Shown: positions 35,463 through 46,633, counted from the stretch's first letter. The stretch: DNA of 64,000 bases from Pseudomonadota bacterium (GCA_023391815.1 JAEWAF010000086.1:142945-206944), one strand, 5' to 3'. The notes: generated from the sequence alone by a model not told the origin. Numbers and translations: made by a program.

Positions 35463-37685
35463 TCAGGGCATCGTCACACGATATAAAGCGCCGGTCCAAC
35501 CAGTACGAAGGTACGCCGTCCCCTGCGTTTGCATCGTCTGCCACGCGACTGAGTCCATCAGCAATTGTTTGCCCGCCGTACGGCTCCAGCTATACCAGCG
35601 GCTGTCCTCGGTGAAGATGATGTTGCCGTCCTTGACCGTGTAATCGCCCATGCCCAGATGACTCTGCGACAGCAGAGTGGTCGTGGTGCCATCGTTCACG
35701 TGCAATTTGAAATCATGGGTATTCCAACAGAGCAGGCCAGCGTCGAGCGCAAAGTACAACATATTGTCGCTCACAGATGAGACTGCGGCTGGATCGTTCA
35801 GCGGCGCGATCCGCAGCACCCTGTTGTTGCTGACGGCCAGCCGATTGCCATCGGAGCGCAGCCCCAAGTACTGGCCGGCAAGCAGCTGTCGAATGGCGCC
35901 CGAGCCGAGCGCGTATTCGTAAACGCCGCTACTCGCCCCAGTTCCGCCGATATAAAGCAGTCGCTCATTGCCGGCCGTCGCGAGCAGCTCGTGAGACGGA
36001 AGTGGGTTCATGCTTTCCGTTGGCCCGGCGTAATCGCCGGTCCCGGCGACGAAGTTATAAGCCACGAAAGGCCCGTAACCTTCACCGGTCGTCCAGCTGA
36101 TCCAGGAGCCGCGCACCTTCGGGTACGCAGAGGCCTGTAGCGGAACGCTCATCAGTGTCTGCGACAGATCGATGGTCTGCCCCGCGCCGGTGAATAGATG
36201 CACATGCCGATTGAGGCGCTCCTGCGCCAGGACGCGTCCCTCGCTCAGCCACCATCTGGAGAAGCTCGAATCGGGCGGCAGTTGCAGCTCGGTCTCGTGA
36301 CCCTCGGCGCCTCTCAGCACGACCGCGCCGGAATACTTTTTGTACAACAGCGAGCCTGCGTCGGCGGCCAGCAGTTGCTCGACACCCGTGGCGATCAGCT
36401 CATACGGACGCGGTGTGGTCGCCGCGGTGACGTCAAAGTAATGTTGCTTCAGGCGCCCGGCGCTGTCCTCGACCTGCACTACGAGCGTCTGCCCGCCAGG
36501 CACATCGGCCAGCGAGAATTGAGCGCTGAACGGACTGGTCCGGGATCTCAGGATGGTGCGTCCGCCGACGATACGGATAGTCAGAATGGCGCCACCGCTC
36601 GGGGCCACGAAGGTGCCGCGAACATCAAAGCTGTTGGCCGGTACGATCATCCCGTCGAACAAACCCTCGAGCGTCAGCGTCGGCATGGCGGGATCGATTT
36701 CGTACTCAACGTCCATGAGCGCCGTCCGGCCATTGAGATCAGTGGCCAACGCTCGGAAAGTGTTGATTCCTGCCCGCAACGTCGCGGGATCGAGCGCATA
36801 CATCCACTTAGCCTCGACATTTGGGGAGCGAAGTGTCTGCAGCGGGTTGCCGTTCGCGAAGAATTGCACCGAGACGATCCCCACACTTGACGATGCCGCG
36901 GCCGTTAGCTGGAGGGAGTTGGTGATTGCCTTCGCCGGAGCCACGCGTAACTGAACGGCCGTGTTCGGGTTGGCGACAAACAGAGAACGCGAGGTGACTT
37001 CGGTCAGTCCTGCGCTCCTCTCGATCTCCGCGCGCAACTCGGGAAATCCCGACACCAGATGCTGAGCCTGCAAGGTGGTCGCGAACGCGCCACCGCTGGT
37101 GACCTTGGCGATCCGAGCTTGGTCCAGGTAATAGGTCACCGAGAGCGCCGGCCCGACATTGGGAATGCTGACTTCCACCGCATCCTGGATGGGCTCGCGC
37201 GCGCTGAGCTGAATGAGGTTCGATGACGCCGGCAGATCGATGCGGACGTCATTTCGATCGGGTGCCACCGGCAGCGGAAGCGAAACGCCGCCGGGTAACG
37301 TCGCGACAACTCGATAGTTGCCGGAGGAAGTGATATCGGCGTGCCAGTACGCCCTGCCGCCGTCGATGGGCGCCAGCGTCCCCAGCGGGACGTAACCGCT
37401 GCCGGCATTGTGTTCGACTCTATAGTCCAGTTCGTTGGTGAAAGTGTCGACCCAGCTGACGGTGAGCGCCGAGCCCTCCAGCGTCATGTGCATGCCGGCG
37501 TTCTCAGCCTTGCTAATATCCTGGGCCGTCGGTCCCAAAGAAGCGGGCGGCGGGTTGGATGGCCCGCCACCAGCATCGCCGCGACCGCCGCCGCCCCCAC
37601 AGGCCGCTAGCGCCAATGAAACAAACTCGAGGCGAGCAATACGCAGTCCATTGGAAACAATGTTCGAGCTGGATGTGTTGCCCAC
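35463..37685 (-). CDS. Large lipoprotein with Ig-like and propeller-like parts
   Basis: About 740 residues. The signal peptide ends in a lipobox followed by glycines (ALAACGGGGG). The first half has beta-sandwich repeats like fibronectin or Ig-like domains (for example LTVSWVDTFTNELDYRVEHN and VQFFANGNPLQTL, the latter typical of bacterial Ig-like modules). The second half has repeated strands such as NERLLYIGGTG, GNRLAVSNNRVLRIAPL and GNIIFTEDSRWYSWSRT that suggest a beta-propeller. GTG at 37685 has AGGGA about nine bases before it and gives a plausible signal. It lies just upstream of the preceding lipoprotein gene. Function unknown. Confidence 0.7.
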   Translation of the reverse strand: MGNTSSSNIVSNGLRIARLEFVSLALAACGGGGGRGDAGGGPSNPPPASLGPTAQDISKAENAGMHMTLEGSALTVSWVDTFTNELDYRVEHNAGSGYVPLGTLAPIDGGRAYWHADITSSGNYRVVATLPGGVSLPLPVAPDRNDVRIDLPASSNLIQLSAREPIQDAVEVSIPNVGPALSVTYYLDQARIAKVTSGGAFATTLQAQHLVSGFPELRAEIERSAGLTEVTSRSLFVANPNTAVQLRVAPAKAITNSLQLTAAASSSVGIVSVQFFANGNPLQTLRSPNVEAKWMYALDPATLRAGINTFRALATDLNGRTALMDVEYEIDPAMPTLTLEGLFDGMIVPANSFDVRGTFVAPSGGAILTIRIVGGRTILRSRTSPFSAQFSLADVPGGQTLVVQVEDSAGRLKQHYFDVTAATTPRPYELIATGVEQLLAADAGSLLYKKYSGAVVLRGAEGHETELQLPPDSSFSRWWLSEGRVLAQERLNRHVHLFTGAGQTIDLSQTLMSVPLQASAYPKVRGSWISWTTGEGYGPFVAYNFVAGTGDYAGPTESMNPLPSHELLATAGNERLLYIGGTGASSGVYEYALGSGAIRQLLAGQYLGLRSDGNRLAVSNNRVLRIAPLNDPAAVSSVSDNMLYFALDAGLLCWNTHDFKLHVNDGTTTTLLSQSHLGMGDYTVKDGNIIFTEDSRWYSWSRTAGKQLLMDSVAWQTMQTQGTAYLRTGWTGALYRVTMP

Positions 37686-37748
37686 GCGAAGATTCCCTGT
37701 CGGTAGCCGGCCGTGTTTTTTTGATGACGCTGATCGACCGGGCGCCAA

Positions 37749-38300
37749 TAGTATAAGCGGGCGAGCGCCTTGCCGACGGAAATCGGAGAAATCTTTGCTG
37801 TTTGTTTCAGAGGAGATAACGGCGTGTCAACTGCGTCGACACCCGCCAAAGTGCTCGCGAGATCTCGGAGAAGAACCAGTAGTCCGAAGGCGGCAATTAC
37901 GACTCGCACTCGCAACGGCTACTACAGCACTGTGAGGACGCAAAATGCCCGCTGTAAAAGGCCCCAATTCCGACGGCGAGGTTTACATCGACTATTCATT
38001 TGCGAAGGTCATGTATGGTGAGACCGTGTGACTTAAAGGCTATTCGTCGCCGCTACGGTGAGGCGGATTCACCTGTTCCCAGCCCGCATGAGAACGAACT
38101 AGTCTCCGGCGATTTGAGGCAAAAATCGACGCCCTCGGCGAGATAACTGCTGCCGCTGGCGCAAAGCCCTGCAGGGCAGGCGCAAGCGCCATGACCAGAA
38201 GAAACAGCGGACATCGCCACAGGCGTCTCTCCCAGGCGCGACGAAGTGAACTCGCGCCATAGCTGGCATGCAATGCCGATATTCGCGAACTACTTACCCG
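37749..38300. other. Intergenic region, one doubtful small ORF
   Basis: About 550 bases without a supported gene. On the minus strand 38040-38273 encodes 77 residues with a hydrophobic segment (CPLFLLVMALAPALQGF) like a signal peptide, but it has no family resemblance or clear ribosome site. The region nearest 37750 should carry the promoter of the large lipoprotein. Confidence 0.35.
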
Positions 38301-39245
38301 CTAACCAATGGGGTGTGGCCTGGTGCCGAGCGCGAATGTCGTGCCAAGCCCGGCGTAAAGGTAACGTTCACGGAACGCCTTCTTCAGTGCAGTGAACGTG
38401 GGCTCGCCGGTGCAATGTCCGGGCGCGACGTATACAACCTTGTAGGTATCGTGCAGGGTGGTCACGATTTTCTCGATCTCATCATCCTCGGACACGAGCA
38501 AGTGGAACCCGCCGGCAAGAAAATGGATGCGCGGGTTGATCTTCGCAGCCGCCCCGACGATCCCTTCAATACCGGGATGCGCGCAACCAACCACGATGAC
38601 GGCACCGTCGGACGTGTCGATGACCAGCGATATCTCGCGTAGCTCCAACGTGCCCGGCTTGTTTGAGACCATCGCAATGAGGTGGATCCCTGGCGCGATC
38701 TCGGTGTCTTTCTCCACCAACTCGAAGTTGGCACCGGGCCAAGCAGAGCCAAACCGCATGACCTCGGGCGGGTTACCGTCGTAGTAGCGCTGCTGCGTCG
38801 GCAGGGAAACGTCCTTGCGATAGAAGGTACTGGGCAGGTCGGCGCCATAGACGCCGAAGCTCTCTTTGGGTGCGTAGATTTTCACCCCGGGATTCACGCT
38901 CAGCAGGTAGGCCATCCCGCCCATGTGATCTCCATGCCGATGTGACATGACGACGAAGTCCAGCTTCGAAAGGTCGATGCCCTTCGCGCTCGCGTTGTGC
39001 GCCAGGATCTCCGGGCGATTGCCAGTATCGAACAAGATGCGTTTGCCGCCGTACTCGATGAGGGCAGCGTAGCCCCAGTCCTTGCGCATCGCGGAGGACT
39101 TGCCAAAAGCGTCGTAGAGTATGGTGATCTGCGCCTTGGGGGCGTCGCCGCGAGCTGTCCGCGAAGGCGGCGGCGTTGCGGCACAGCCGGCAAGCATCAC
39201 GGTTAGCGCAGCTAACCAACGAGCCACGAAAGAATGTGTGTTCAT
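38301..39245 (-). CDS. MBL-fold metallo-hydrolase lipoprotein
   Basis: A 314-residue metallo-beta-lactamase-fold enzyme exported as a lipoprotein (MLAGC lipobox). The metal site is HRHGDHMGG (about residues 101-109), and further ligand positions are the GCAHPG motif and a late PGHCTGEPT. The closest general group is the one annotated for dihydropterin-type substrates, not true beta-lactamases. ATG at 39245 follows GGAGAGGCGAG. It is divergent from the DUF4241 gene. Confidence 0.85.
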   Translation of the reverse strand: MNTHSFVARWLAALTVMLAGCAATPPPSRTARGDAPKAQITILYDAFGKSSAMRKDWGYAALIEYGGKRILFDTGNRPEILAHNASAKGIDLSKLDFVVMSHRHGDHMGGMAYLLSVNPGVKIYAPKESFGVYGADLPSTFYRKDVSLPTQQRYYDGNPPEVMRFGSAWPGANFELVEKDTEIAPGIHLIAMVSNKPGTLELREISLVIDTSDGAVIVVGCAHPGIEGIVGAAAKINPRIHFLAGGFHLLVSEDDEIEKIVTTLHDTYKVVYVAPGHCTGEPTFTALKKAFRERYLYAGLGTTFALGTRPHPIG

Positions 39246-39405
39246 CTCGCCTCTCCAAAGGACTTCGGTGCAAGCGCAAGGACTCACTCCGTTCCAGTGG
39301 CAATCTTCCGCGGCCGGAGCGATCATGCAGCTTGCATATCCCCGCCCTACGCGATGCCTCCGGGGAGGCAAACACATTGCATCGGCAGCAACAGGAGTGC
39401 GCCGC

Positions 39406-40086
39406 ATGTCCTCTGAAACTCCCGTCGAACAATATCCGGTCCGCGCCGACTACCGATTTTCTCCCGCCCAAGTTGAAGCTGCGTTCTCGGAGCAAGAGCT
39501 TTGCTGCTGGAACCAAGCCGCGCGATTCAAAGTCGTCGAGCTGGGGGCGGTAGTCATCACGTCGGGTGCGGTCGTCGCTGGCGACCCTCTGGCCGGTTCA
39601 ATGACGGCGCTGAAGAGGCGTGTTCCCCCAGGGATCTATCCGGTGTCGTTGGCGCTCGTGCGCTTGTCATCGGGCGATGAACGGATCGCCTTCGCACGCA
39701 TGCTGCTTACCACTGCTCCGGTGGTAACCTGGGCAACCGGATGGCACGACGCCGTGCCGCAGCCGGTTGTGGAGAACGGACAGCGCCGGCTCGTGGTCCG
39801 CGAGTACGCGTTCTATTTCTCCGACACTGGAGCGGGTTGTTTCGCGGATGCCGCCTCAGTCCCTTTGATACGCAACCGTGACTTCGATCGCTGTCTCGGC
39901 CTGATGACGGACGGCTTAGAGGACAATCTCAAGAGCACCTGGTCGTGGTTTTCCTTCAAGCCGGATCCGTCACGCCAAGAGAATCTCGTTTGCTACCAGA
40001 GCGAGCCCGGCAGTCGTCACTCGCACTTCGGACTCGATGCACAGAGCAACGTCGCGAGCATCGTTACGGATTTCGGGATGTTGTAA
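39406..40086 (+). CDS. DUF4241 protein
   Basis: A 226-residue protein matching DUF4241: GAVVAGDPLAG, a PPGIYPVSLALVRLSSGDERIAFARM block, DTGAGCFADA, and the ending HFGLDAQSNVASIVTDF. Family members are common in bacteria and include immunity-like proteins, but no activity is known. ATG at 39406 follows AGGAG by nine bases. It is convergent with the uracil-DNA glycosylase gene. Confidence 0.8.
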   Translation: MSSETPVEQYPVRADYRFSPAQVEAAFSEQELCCWNQAARFKVVELGAVVITSGAVVAGDPLAGSMTALKRRVPPGIYPVSLALVRLSSGDERIAFARMLLTTAPVVTWATGWHDAVPQPVVENGQRRLVVREYAFYFSDTGAGCFADAASVPLIRNRDFDRCLGLMTDGLEDNLKSTWSWFSFKPDPSRQENLVCYQSEPGSRHSHFGLDAQSNVASIVTDFGML

Positions 40087-40099
40087 CTCGCACATCCAG

Positions 40100-40855
40100 T
40101 CAGAAGCTCTCGATCAGCGCCTTGGCCCGAGCAAACACTGCCTCGAACATCTGCTCCGTTAGCCGTCGCGTATTGGTGTTGTAGCGGCTGCAGTGATACG
40201 AATCGATCAGCCACTGCCCGCCCGGCAGCTTGAACTCCGCGCCATGTCCGAACTTGTATTCGCTCGCCTTCAGTCCGAGGGTGCGCAGGACCGCGTTGTG
40301 TCCAATCGAGCCCAACGCCAATAGCACGACGTTCTTCGGCGCGGCTGCGAGCTCGGCTTGCAGATAGTGATTGCAGGTCGTGATTTCGATGGGCAGCGGC
40401 TTGTTATCCGGCGGCACGCATTTGACGGCGTTGGTGATGCGGGCGTCGATCAGCTTCAAGCCGTCGTTGCGATGAACCGACTCGGCCTTGCTCGCAAAGC
40501 CAAACTTGTAAAGCGTTTGATAAAGCAAGACGCCGGCGTAATCGCCGGTGAACGGCCGGCCGGTCGCATTCGCGCCGTGAAAACCCGGGGCGAGGCCGAC
40601 GATGATGAGGTGCGCCTTGCGATCGCCGAACGGAGCGACTGGCGCGCAGTAGTAATCGGGATATTGCTTCCGCCCCTCCTCCAGAAATTCCGCCAGGCGC
40701 GGACAATCGGTGCAGGTACGATCGAAGACCTCGCCGTCCGAGGGCCACAAGCCGTTGGTCGGCTTGTCATCGGTCAGTGCGAGTTGCTTGAGAGGCGCGC
40801 TCTTGTGGGTGCGCGGAATCGAGATGGGAGATTTGCGGGCGGATGACTTGCTCAT
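40100..40855 (-). CDS. Uracil-DNA glycosylase, family 5 (UDGb)
   Basis: A 251-residue DNA repair glycosylase that removes uracil and some other deaminated bases. The first catalytic motif is GLAPGFHGANATGRPFTGDYAG (typical of family 5, where the active-site Asp of family 1 is absent). The second is SYHCSRYNT, the H-x-S-x-x-N motif. Cysteines in RTCTDCPRL and the later NAVKC fit the iron-sulfur cluster of this family. It is a housekeeping gene. Confidence 0.9.
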   Translation of the reverse strand: MSKSSARKSPISIPRTHKSAPLKQLALTDDKPTNGLWPSDGEVFDRTCTDCPRLAEFLEEGRKQYPDYYCAPVAPFGDRKAHLIIVGLAPGFHGANATGRPFTGDYAGVLLYQTLYKFGFASKAESVHRNDGLKLIDARITNAVKCVPPDNKPLPIEITTCNHYLQAELAAAPKNVVLLALGSIGHNAVLRTLGLKASEYKFGHGAEFKLPGGQWLIDSYHCSRYNTNTRRLTEQMFEAVFARAKALIESF

Positions 40856-40895
40856 CCGCCCATTGTACGGGGTGTTCAGGTCCGCAGGCTTCCCA

Positions 40896-42182
<1,287 letters not shown>

Positions 42183-42385
42183 GGGAACCTCGATGTGACA
42201 ACGATTCAGTGAATGGCCCGGTATGCCGGCAAGGTCATGAACGTTTCGAAATCGGGCCGCGTCGTGATCTCAACGATCAACGCGGCCGGACGCTGGAAGG
42301 TGCCGCTGGAGGAACCTTAGCGATTTCCCGCCTATGGGTAAAATATATGGTGAGTTAGCAAGCAATATCTGATAAATATCTCAGC

Positions 42386-43300
42386 ATGGAACTGAGACAT
42401 TTGCGCTACTTCATTGCCGTGGCTGAAGAAAAGCACATGACCCGAGCGGCCGAACGGCTCGGCATTCAGCAGCCACCGCTGTCCATGCAGATCCGCGCCC
42501 TGGAGCAGGAACTCGATGCTCAGCTATTCCGACGCCAGCCGCGCGGCGTCGAATTGACCGATGCGGGCCTCGCATTCCTGGATCGGGCCCGGGCCATCCT
42601 CGATCAGGTCGACCGTGCAGTCGCAACCACCCGCCGAACCGCCCGCGGCGAGGAAGGCCGAGTGGTCGTCGGTTTCACCAGCTCCGCTCCGTTCCATCCG
42701 TTCGTGCCTCGAGTGTTACGAGCATTTCGCGAAGCGGCGCCGCTGGTCTCGTTGGTGCTCGAAGAGAGTGGCAGCAGTGAACTGGTGCAGGGTCTGCACA
42801 ACGAAGAGATCGATGCAGCGTTCATTCGCTCGCCGGTGGCGGACGTGGTCGGGCTCACGGTGCGGCCGCTGCTGGAAGAGAAAATGCTGGTCGCCCTGCC
42901 GACCGGTCACATCTTCGCTCGGCGCAGCAGCTTCAGTCGCAGCGTCCTGTTGCCATTGTCCGAGCTCGCGAAAGAAACATTCGTGCTCTACAAACGTCCC
43001 GGCGGTCCGGGCCTCTATGACACCATCATCGCGGCTTGCAGGAGCGCGGGCTTCAGTCCTCGCGTTGGACAGGAAGCCCCGCGAATCATTTCCACGTTGA
43101 ACCTCGTGGCCGCCGGCATCGGCGTTTCGATCGTGCCCGCCTCGCTGCAACGACTGCAGATGGACGGCATCGTCTATCGCAAGCTCGAGGACATGCCGCA
43201 ACTCACCGCGCCGCTGATTCTCGCGTGTCGTCATGGCGAAAACGCCGCAGCCGTACAACGCTTCATCGAGCTCGTGCGAACGTCCGCAGAACACATTTGA
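42386..43300 (+). CDS. LysR-family regulator divergent from aceA
   Basis: A 304-residue regulator with the LysR helix-turn-helix (MELRHLRYFIAVAEEKHMTRAAERLGIQQPPLSMQIRALEQELDAQLFRR) and a C-terminal sensor domain of the BenM/CatM type (about residues 90-300). Divergence from aceA suggests control of the glyoxylate shunt. The intergenic region just before this start holds AATATCT/AAATATC words at about 42362-42384 that could form a LysR box. Confidence 0.92.
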   Translation: MELRHLRYFIAVAEEKHMTRAAERLGIQQPPLSMQIRALEQELDAQLFRRQPRGVELTDAGLAFLDRARAILDQVDRAVATTRRTARGEEGRVVVGFTSSAPFHPFVPRVLRAFREAAPLVSLVLEESGSSELVQGLHNEEIDAAFIRSPVADVVGLTVRPLLEEKMLVALPTGHIFARRSSFSRSVLLPLSELAKETFVLYKRPGGPGLYDTIIAACRSAGFSPRVGQEAPRIISTLNLVAAGIGVSIVPASLQRLQMDGIVYRKLEDMPQLTAPLILACRHGENAAAVQRFIELVRTSAEHI

Positions 43301-43308
43301 CCCGTCCG

Positions 43309-43911
43309 ATGGATCTGCTCCTGCTCAACAAGCCGTTCCGCGTACTCACCCAATTCACGAGCGAGGACGGCAAGGCGACGCTGCGTGATTTCGTGCACGC
43401 GCCCGGGATGCGACCGGCGGGTCGTCTCGATTACGACAGTGAAGGCCTGGTGCTGCTGACCAACTCCGGGCCGTTGCAGACCAAGCTCGCCGATCCGCGT
43501 TGGAAACAAGAGAAGACTTACATCGTGCAGGTCGAAGGCGAGATCGTCGAAGCCGCGCTCACTCACCTGCGACGGGGCGTGAAGTTGAACGATGGCATGA
43601 CGCTGCCCGCCGGCGCCGAGCGCATGGACGAACCGGAATGGCTGTGGCCGCGCGATCCGCCGATCCGATTTCGCAAGGCCATTCCAACGAGCTGGCTGAA
43701 GCTCACGATTCGTGAAGGTCGCAATCGCCAGGTGCGACGCATGACGGCGGCAGTGAGCTTGCCGACTCTGCGACTGATCCGATGGTCAGTGGGCCCTTGG
43801 ACGCTGGAGGGACTTGCGCCCGGCGAATCGCGCGCCGTTGATCCGCGCGAGGTCGATGCCTTCATGAAAGCTGCTGCCGGACCAAAGCGATCGAGCCGGC
43901 AACAGCGCTAA
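43309..43911 (+). CDS. Ribosomal large-subunit pseudouridine synthase, RluE-like
   Basis: A 200-residue RsuA/RluE-type pseudouridine synthase. The catalytic aspartate is in GRLDYDSEGLVLLTN (about residue 43), with the family motifs KTYIVQVEG and LTIREGRNRQVRRM. The short form without an S4 domain fits RluE, which modifies U2457 of 23S rRNA in E. coli. It starts 8 bases after the LysR stop and is the first of a block of small-molecule and RNA genes. Confidence 0.9.
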   Translation: MDLLLLNKPFRVLTQFTSEDGKATLRDFVHAPGMRPAGRLDYDSEGLVLLTNSGPLQTKLADPRWKQEKTYIVQVEGEIVEAALTHLRRGVKLNDGMTLPAGAERMDEPEWLWPRDPPIRFRKAIPTSWLKLTIREGRNRQVRRMTAAVSLPTLRLIRWSVGPWTLEGLAPGESRAVDPREVDAFMKAAAGPKRSSRQQR

Positions 43912-43914
43912 ACG

Positions 43915-44826
43915 CTAAGTGCCCGTATCGACCAGGCGCTTCTCGCGCATCACGACGATGAACACGCCGATCAACGTTACGGCGCCACCGAGCAGCATGC
44001 GCCCGGTCAATTGGTCGTGTAGCAAGGTCACGCCGAAGAAAATACCGAACAGCGGCGAGAGCAGCGTGATCGGCGACAGGCTCGTTACCGGATATTTGCT
44101 GACGAGGTAGTACCACGCCGTGTGCGCGAGCAAGCTCGACATCAAGGTCGTGAAGGCCAGCGCCGTCCAGGCTCTCCAATCCGCCGCTCGGATCGCTTCC
44201 ATCTGACCTTGCTCGAACAACAGGCTCAGCAACATCAGTGTCGAACCGCCTGCGACGGCGATCCACGCCTGCAATTCCAGCGCTTTGATGTTGTACAGGC
44301 GCTTTACGAAAATCAGGCCAAGCGCTCCGAAGAAGGTCGATGCCACCACCAGCGCCAGGCCCTCCCAGTAAGCAAACACGCGCGGTTCGAAACTGATGAT
44401 CGCCATGCCGCCGAATGCCAGCGCGATGCCCAGCGTACGACGCCATCGTATGGTCTCGCCCAACAGCCAGATCGACAGCAGCGTGGAAAACGGCACGCTC
44501 ATCTGACTGGCGATGGCGACCGTCGCCGCATCTTCGGCGTAATAGACCCCCAGGAACAACAGCGAAAACGCCGCCGGTCCGGTCAGCATCGCGGCCAGGA
44601 ACAAATTGCCCATCTGACCCCGATGGATTTTCAACAATGGCAAAAGAAACAGCGCGAGCGACCCAAAGCGCAGGGCCGTGAACAGGATGGGTGGAAACTG
44701 CGCCACGCCGATCTTCGAGGCGATCAGATTCAGACCCCAGACCAGGTTCATCAGCACCAGCAGGATCAGGTGCTTGGGCGCGATCGAGGTGGCGTCAGCC
44801 ACGCCGGTGGTAGTGCTTGCAACCAT
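43915..44826 (-). CDS. EamA/DMT-family transporter
   Basis: A 303-residue membrane protein with about ten hydrophobic helices in two EamA repeats (LVLMNLVWGLNLIASKIGVAQFPP in the first, FTTLMSSLLAHTAWYYLVSKYPVTSLSPITLLSPLFGIFFG in the second). Members export metabolites or amino acids. ATG at 44826 overlaps the end of the upstream aminopeptidase region (stop at 44830-44832), and the two genes likely form one transcript. Substrate unknown. Confidence 0.9.
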   Translation of the reverse strand: MVASTTTGVADATSIAPKHLILLVLMNLVWGLNLIASKIGVAQFPPILFTALRFGSLALFLLPLLKIHRGQMGNLFLAAMLTGPAAFSLLFLGVYYAEDAATVAIASQMSVPFSTLLSIWLLGETIRWRRTLGIALAFGGMAIISFEPRVFAYWEGLALVVASTFFGALGLIFVKRLYNIKALELQAWIAVAGGSTLMLLSLLFEQGQMEAIRAADWRAWTALAFTTLMSSLLAHTAWYYLVSKYPVTSLSPITLLSPLFGIFFGVTLLHDQLTGRMLLGGAVTLIGVFIVVMREKRLVDTGT

Positions 44827-44829
44827 CAA

Positions 44830-46203
44830 TCAACGTGCATATCGCTGCTTGAGGAATGCATATAACGCACGAACCGTGTGCGGTTCCGCGCCGACCGGGC
44901 GGCCGGGACGCTCCTTGCTATTCCAGGCATACAAATCGATATGCAACCAGGTGCGGGCATTGCTCACGAAGCGGCGGAGGAACAGACCCGCGATGATGGC
45001 GCCCGAGAAGCCCGAAGTGGATACGTTGTTCACGTCGGCGATCTTGCTCGAGAGCTCGTCGTCGTAACCCGACCACAAAGGCATGCGCCAGAGCGGATCG
45101 GCTTCAGCGGCGCCGGCACGCAACACGTCTTCGGCCGCCGAATCGTCGTTGCTGAACAAGGCCGGCAACTCGGGGCCGAGCGCAACACGCGCCGCACCCG
45201 TCAAGGTCGCAGTATCGATCAGCAAGTCCGGTTGTTCTTCATCGGCCAGCGCCAAGGCGTCGCACAGGATCAAACGTCCCTCCGCATCCGTGTTGCCGAC
45301 CTCCACCGTCAACCCCTTGCGTGTGCCGAGCACATCGCCCGGACGGAATGCGTTACCTGAGATCGCGTTCTCGACCATCGGCAGAATCACGCGCAGCCGC
45401 ACCGGCAACTTCGCATCCATGATGATCTGTGCCAGCGCCAATGCCACGGCCGCGCCACCCATGTCTTTTTTCATGAGCAACATCGAAGCGCCGGGCTTGA
45501 TGTCGAGTCCGCCCGTGTCGAAGCAGACGCCCTTGCCCACCAATGTGACTTTCGGTTTCGAGACATCGCCCCACTCGATATCGACGAGTCTCGGTGCAAC
45601 GGCGGCCGCGCGTCCGACTGCGTGCACGGCCGGCAAACGTTCTTTCAGCAAATCATCGCCGATGATGACCCGATGTCTTGCGCCATGACGACGAGCCACC
45701 TCCACTGCCGCTTGCGCCAGCGCTTCCGGTGACATGTCGTTGGCGGGCGTGTTGACCAGATCGCGCGCCAGTGAGGTGGCGGATTTCAATCTTTCCACCT
45801 CTGAGGCATCCGCGCCTTCGGGCAGTCGTAACTGCACCGAGCGCTGCGGGCCGCCGCGCTTGTAACGCTCGAAGCGATATTGTCCGTAGCCCCACCCGGC
45901 AGCGAACTGAGTCGCAGCCCGCGGCGGCAACGCATTCGCCAGATGGTAGTGCCCGTCGGGCAGCCGGTCGGCGAGGCCCGCGCCGACCCAGTAACTGATT
46001 TCTTCGCGGGGATTCTGTTTCCCGAGGCCGACGATCACAGCCACCGGCCGGCCTTGCGGGCCCGGCACCAACAGCAGTTTGTTTCGTTCGGCCTTGAAGC
46101 CGTGCGTCGCGGCCCAGTTGCGCACCGGCTCTTCCTGAGCCGCCCGCCACTGCTCGAATTCATCTTCGTGGAGCAGGTGCAAAGGAATGGAAATGGTGGT
46201 CAC
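44830..46203 (-). CDS. Leucyl aminopeptidase family protein (M17)
   Basis: A 457-residue zinc/manganese aminopeptidase of family M17. The signature NTDAEGRLILCDAL (about residues 300-313) and the metal-binding KGVCFDTGGLDIKP block are intact. It removes N-terminal residues in peptide turnover. The N-terminal domain is shorter and more divergent than in PepA of E. coli, as in several Xanthomonadales-type homologues. The start is GTG at 46203. It is divergent from the ilvC leader. Confidence 0.92.
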   Translation of the reverse strand: MTTISIPLHLLHEDEFEQWRAAQEEPVRNWAATHGFKAERNKLLLVPGPQGRPVAVIVGLGKQNPREEISYWVGAGLADRLPDGHYHLANALPPRAATQFAAGWGYGQYRFERYKRGGPQRSVQLRLPEGADASEVERLKSATSLARDLVNTPANDMSPEALAQAAVEVARRHGARHRVIIGDDLLKERLPAVHAVGRAAAVAPRLVDIEWGDVSKPKVTLVGKGVCFDTGGLDIKPGASMLLMKKDMGGAAVALALAQIIMDAKLPVRLRVILPMVENAISGNAFRPGDVLGTRKGLTVEVGNTDAEGRLILCDALALADEEQPDLLIDTATLTGAARVALGPELPALFSNDDSAAEDVLRAGAAEADPLWRMPLWSGYDDELSSKIADVNNVSTSGFSGAIIAGLFLRRFVSNARTWLHIDLYAWNSKERPGRPVGAEPHTVRALYAFLKQRYAR

Positions 46204-46423
46204 GACGGCAGCCGATTGTTAGCAATTGCGAGGGGTTCACGCGCCGGTCACAGCGTGACGCAGCGCTCACAAGTGTAGCGCTGCTTGACAAGTTACGCAG
46301 CCGTATGGTGCCATTTGCTCGCTTTATCGCACCAAATCAGACGCGCCAACCGTTTCACCCGTCGCCAAAACTTAGGCCATGCCCGCCGTCACGCACGCTT
46401 CCGCCGAGATCGTCGGCCACGCA

Positions 46424-46504
46424 ATGATCGCCACGATCATTGTAGTAGAGCGTGTAGTCGTCTCCGGCCTGCTGCGGCGGGTCGAGTGCGGGACCGGCGT
46501 CTGA
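46424..46504 (+). CDS. Leader peptide of the ilvC operon (attenuation)
   Basis: A 26-residue ORF (MIATIIVVERVVVSGLLRRV then ECGTGV and stop TGA). Twelve of 26 residues are branched chain: 7 Val, 3 Ile, 2 Leu, clustered in the middle. An attenuator hairpin follows 26 bases after the stop, and ilvC begins about 130 bases downstream. Stalling on Ile or Val codons would change the RNA folding and let transcription proceed. An in-frame ATG at 46379 would extend the peptide to 41 residues. Neither start has a strong ribosome site. Confidence 0.75.
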   Translation: MIATIIVVERVVVSGLLRRVECGTGV

Positions 46505-46530
46505 ACACCACAGGATAAGAATCGCCATAC

Positions 46531-46573
46531 GAACCCCGCACCGGCCAGCCCGAGGCGGGGTTCGCTCGTTTTT
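46531..46573 (+). terminator. Attenuator terminator of ilvC
   Basis: GAACCCCGC (46531-46539) pairs with GCGGGGTTC (46555-46563) over nine bases, loop of 15, followed by GCTCG and a run of five T at 46569-46573. It lies between the branched-chain leader peptide and ilvC. Confidence 0.8.
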
Positions 46574-46633
46574 GAGATACAGATTTCTTTCAACACACAC
46601 ACGCTTTTTAGCTTGTTTTACTCGGAGAGCGAC

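Noticed and set aside
46285..46309. TTGACA with TATGGT as the ilvC promoter
   Set aside because: The spacer is only 13 bases, too short for sigma-70; the real promoter is not identified.
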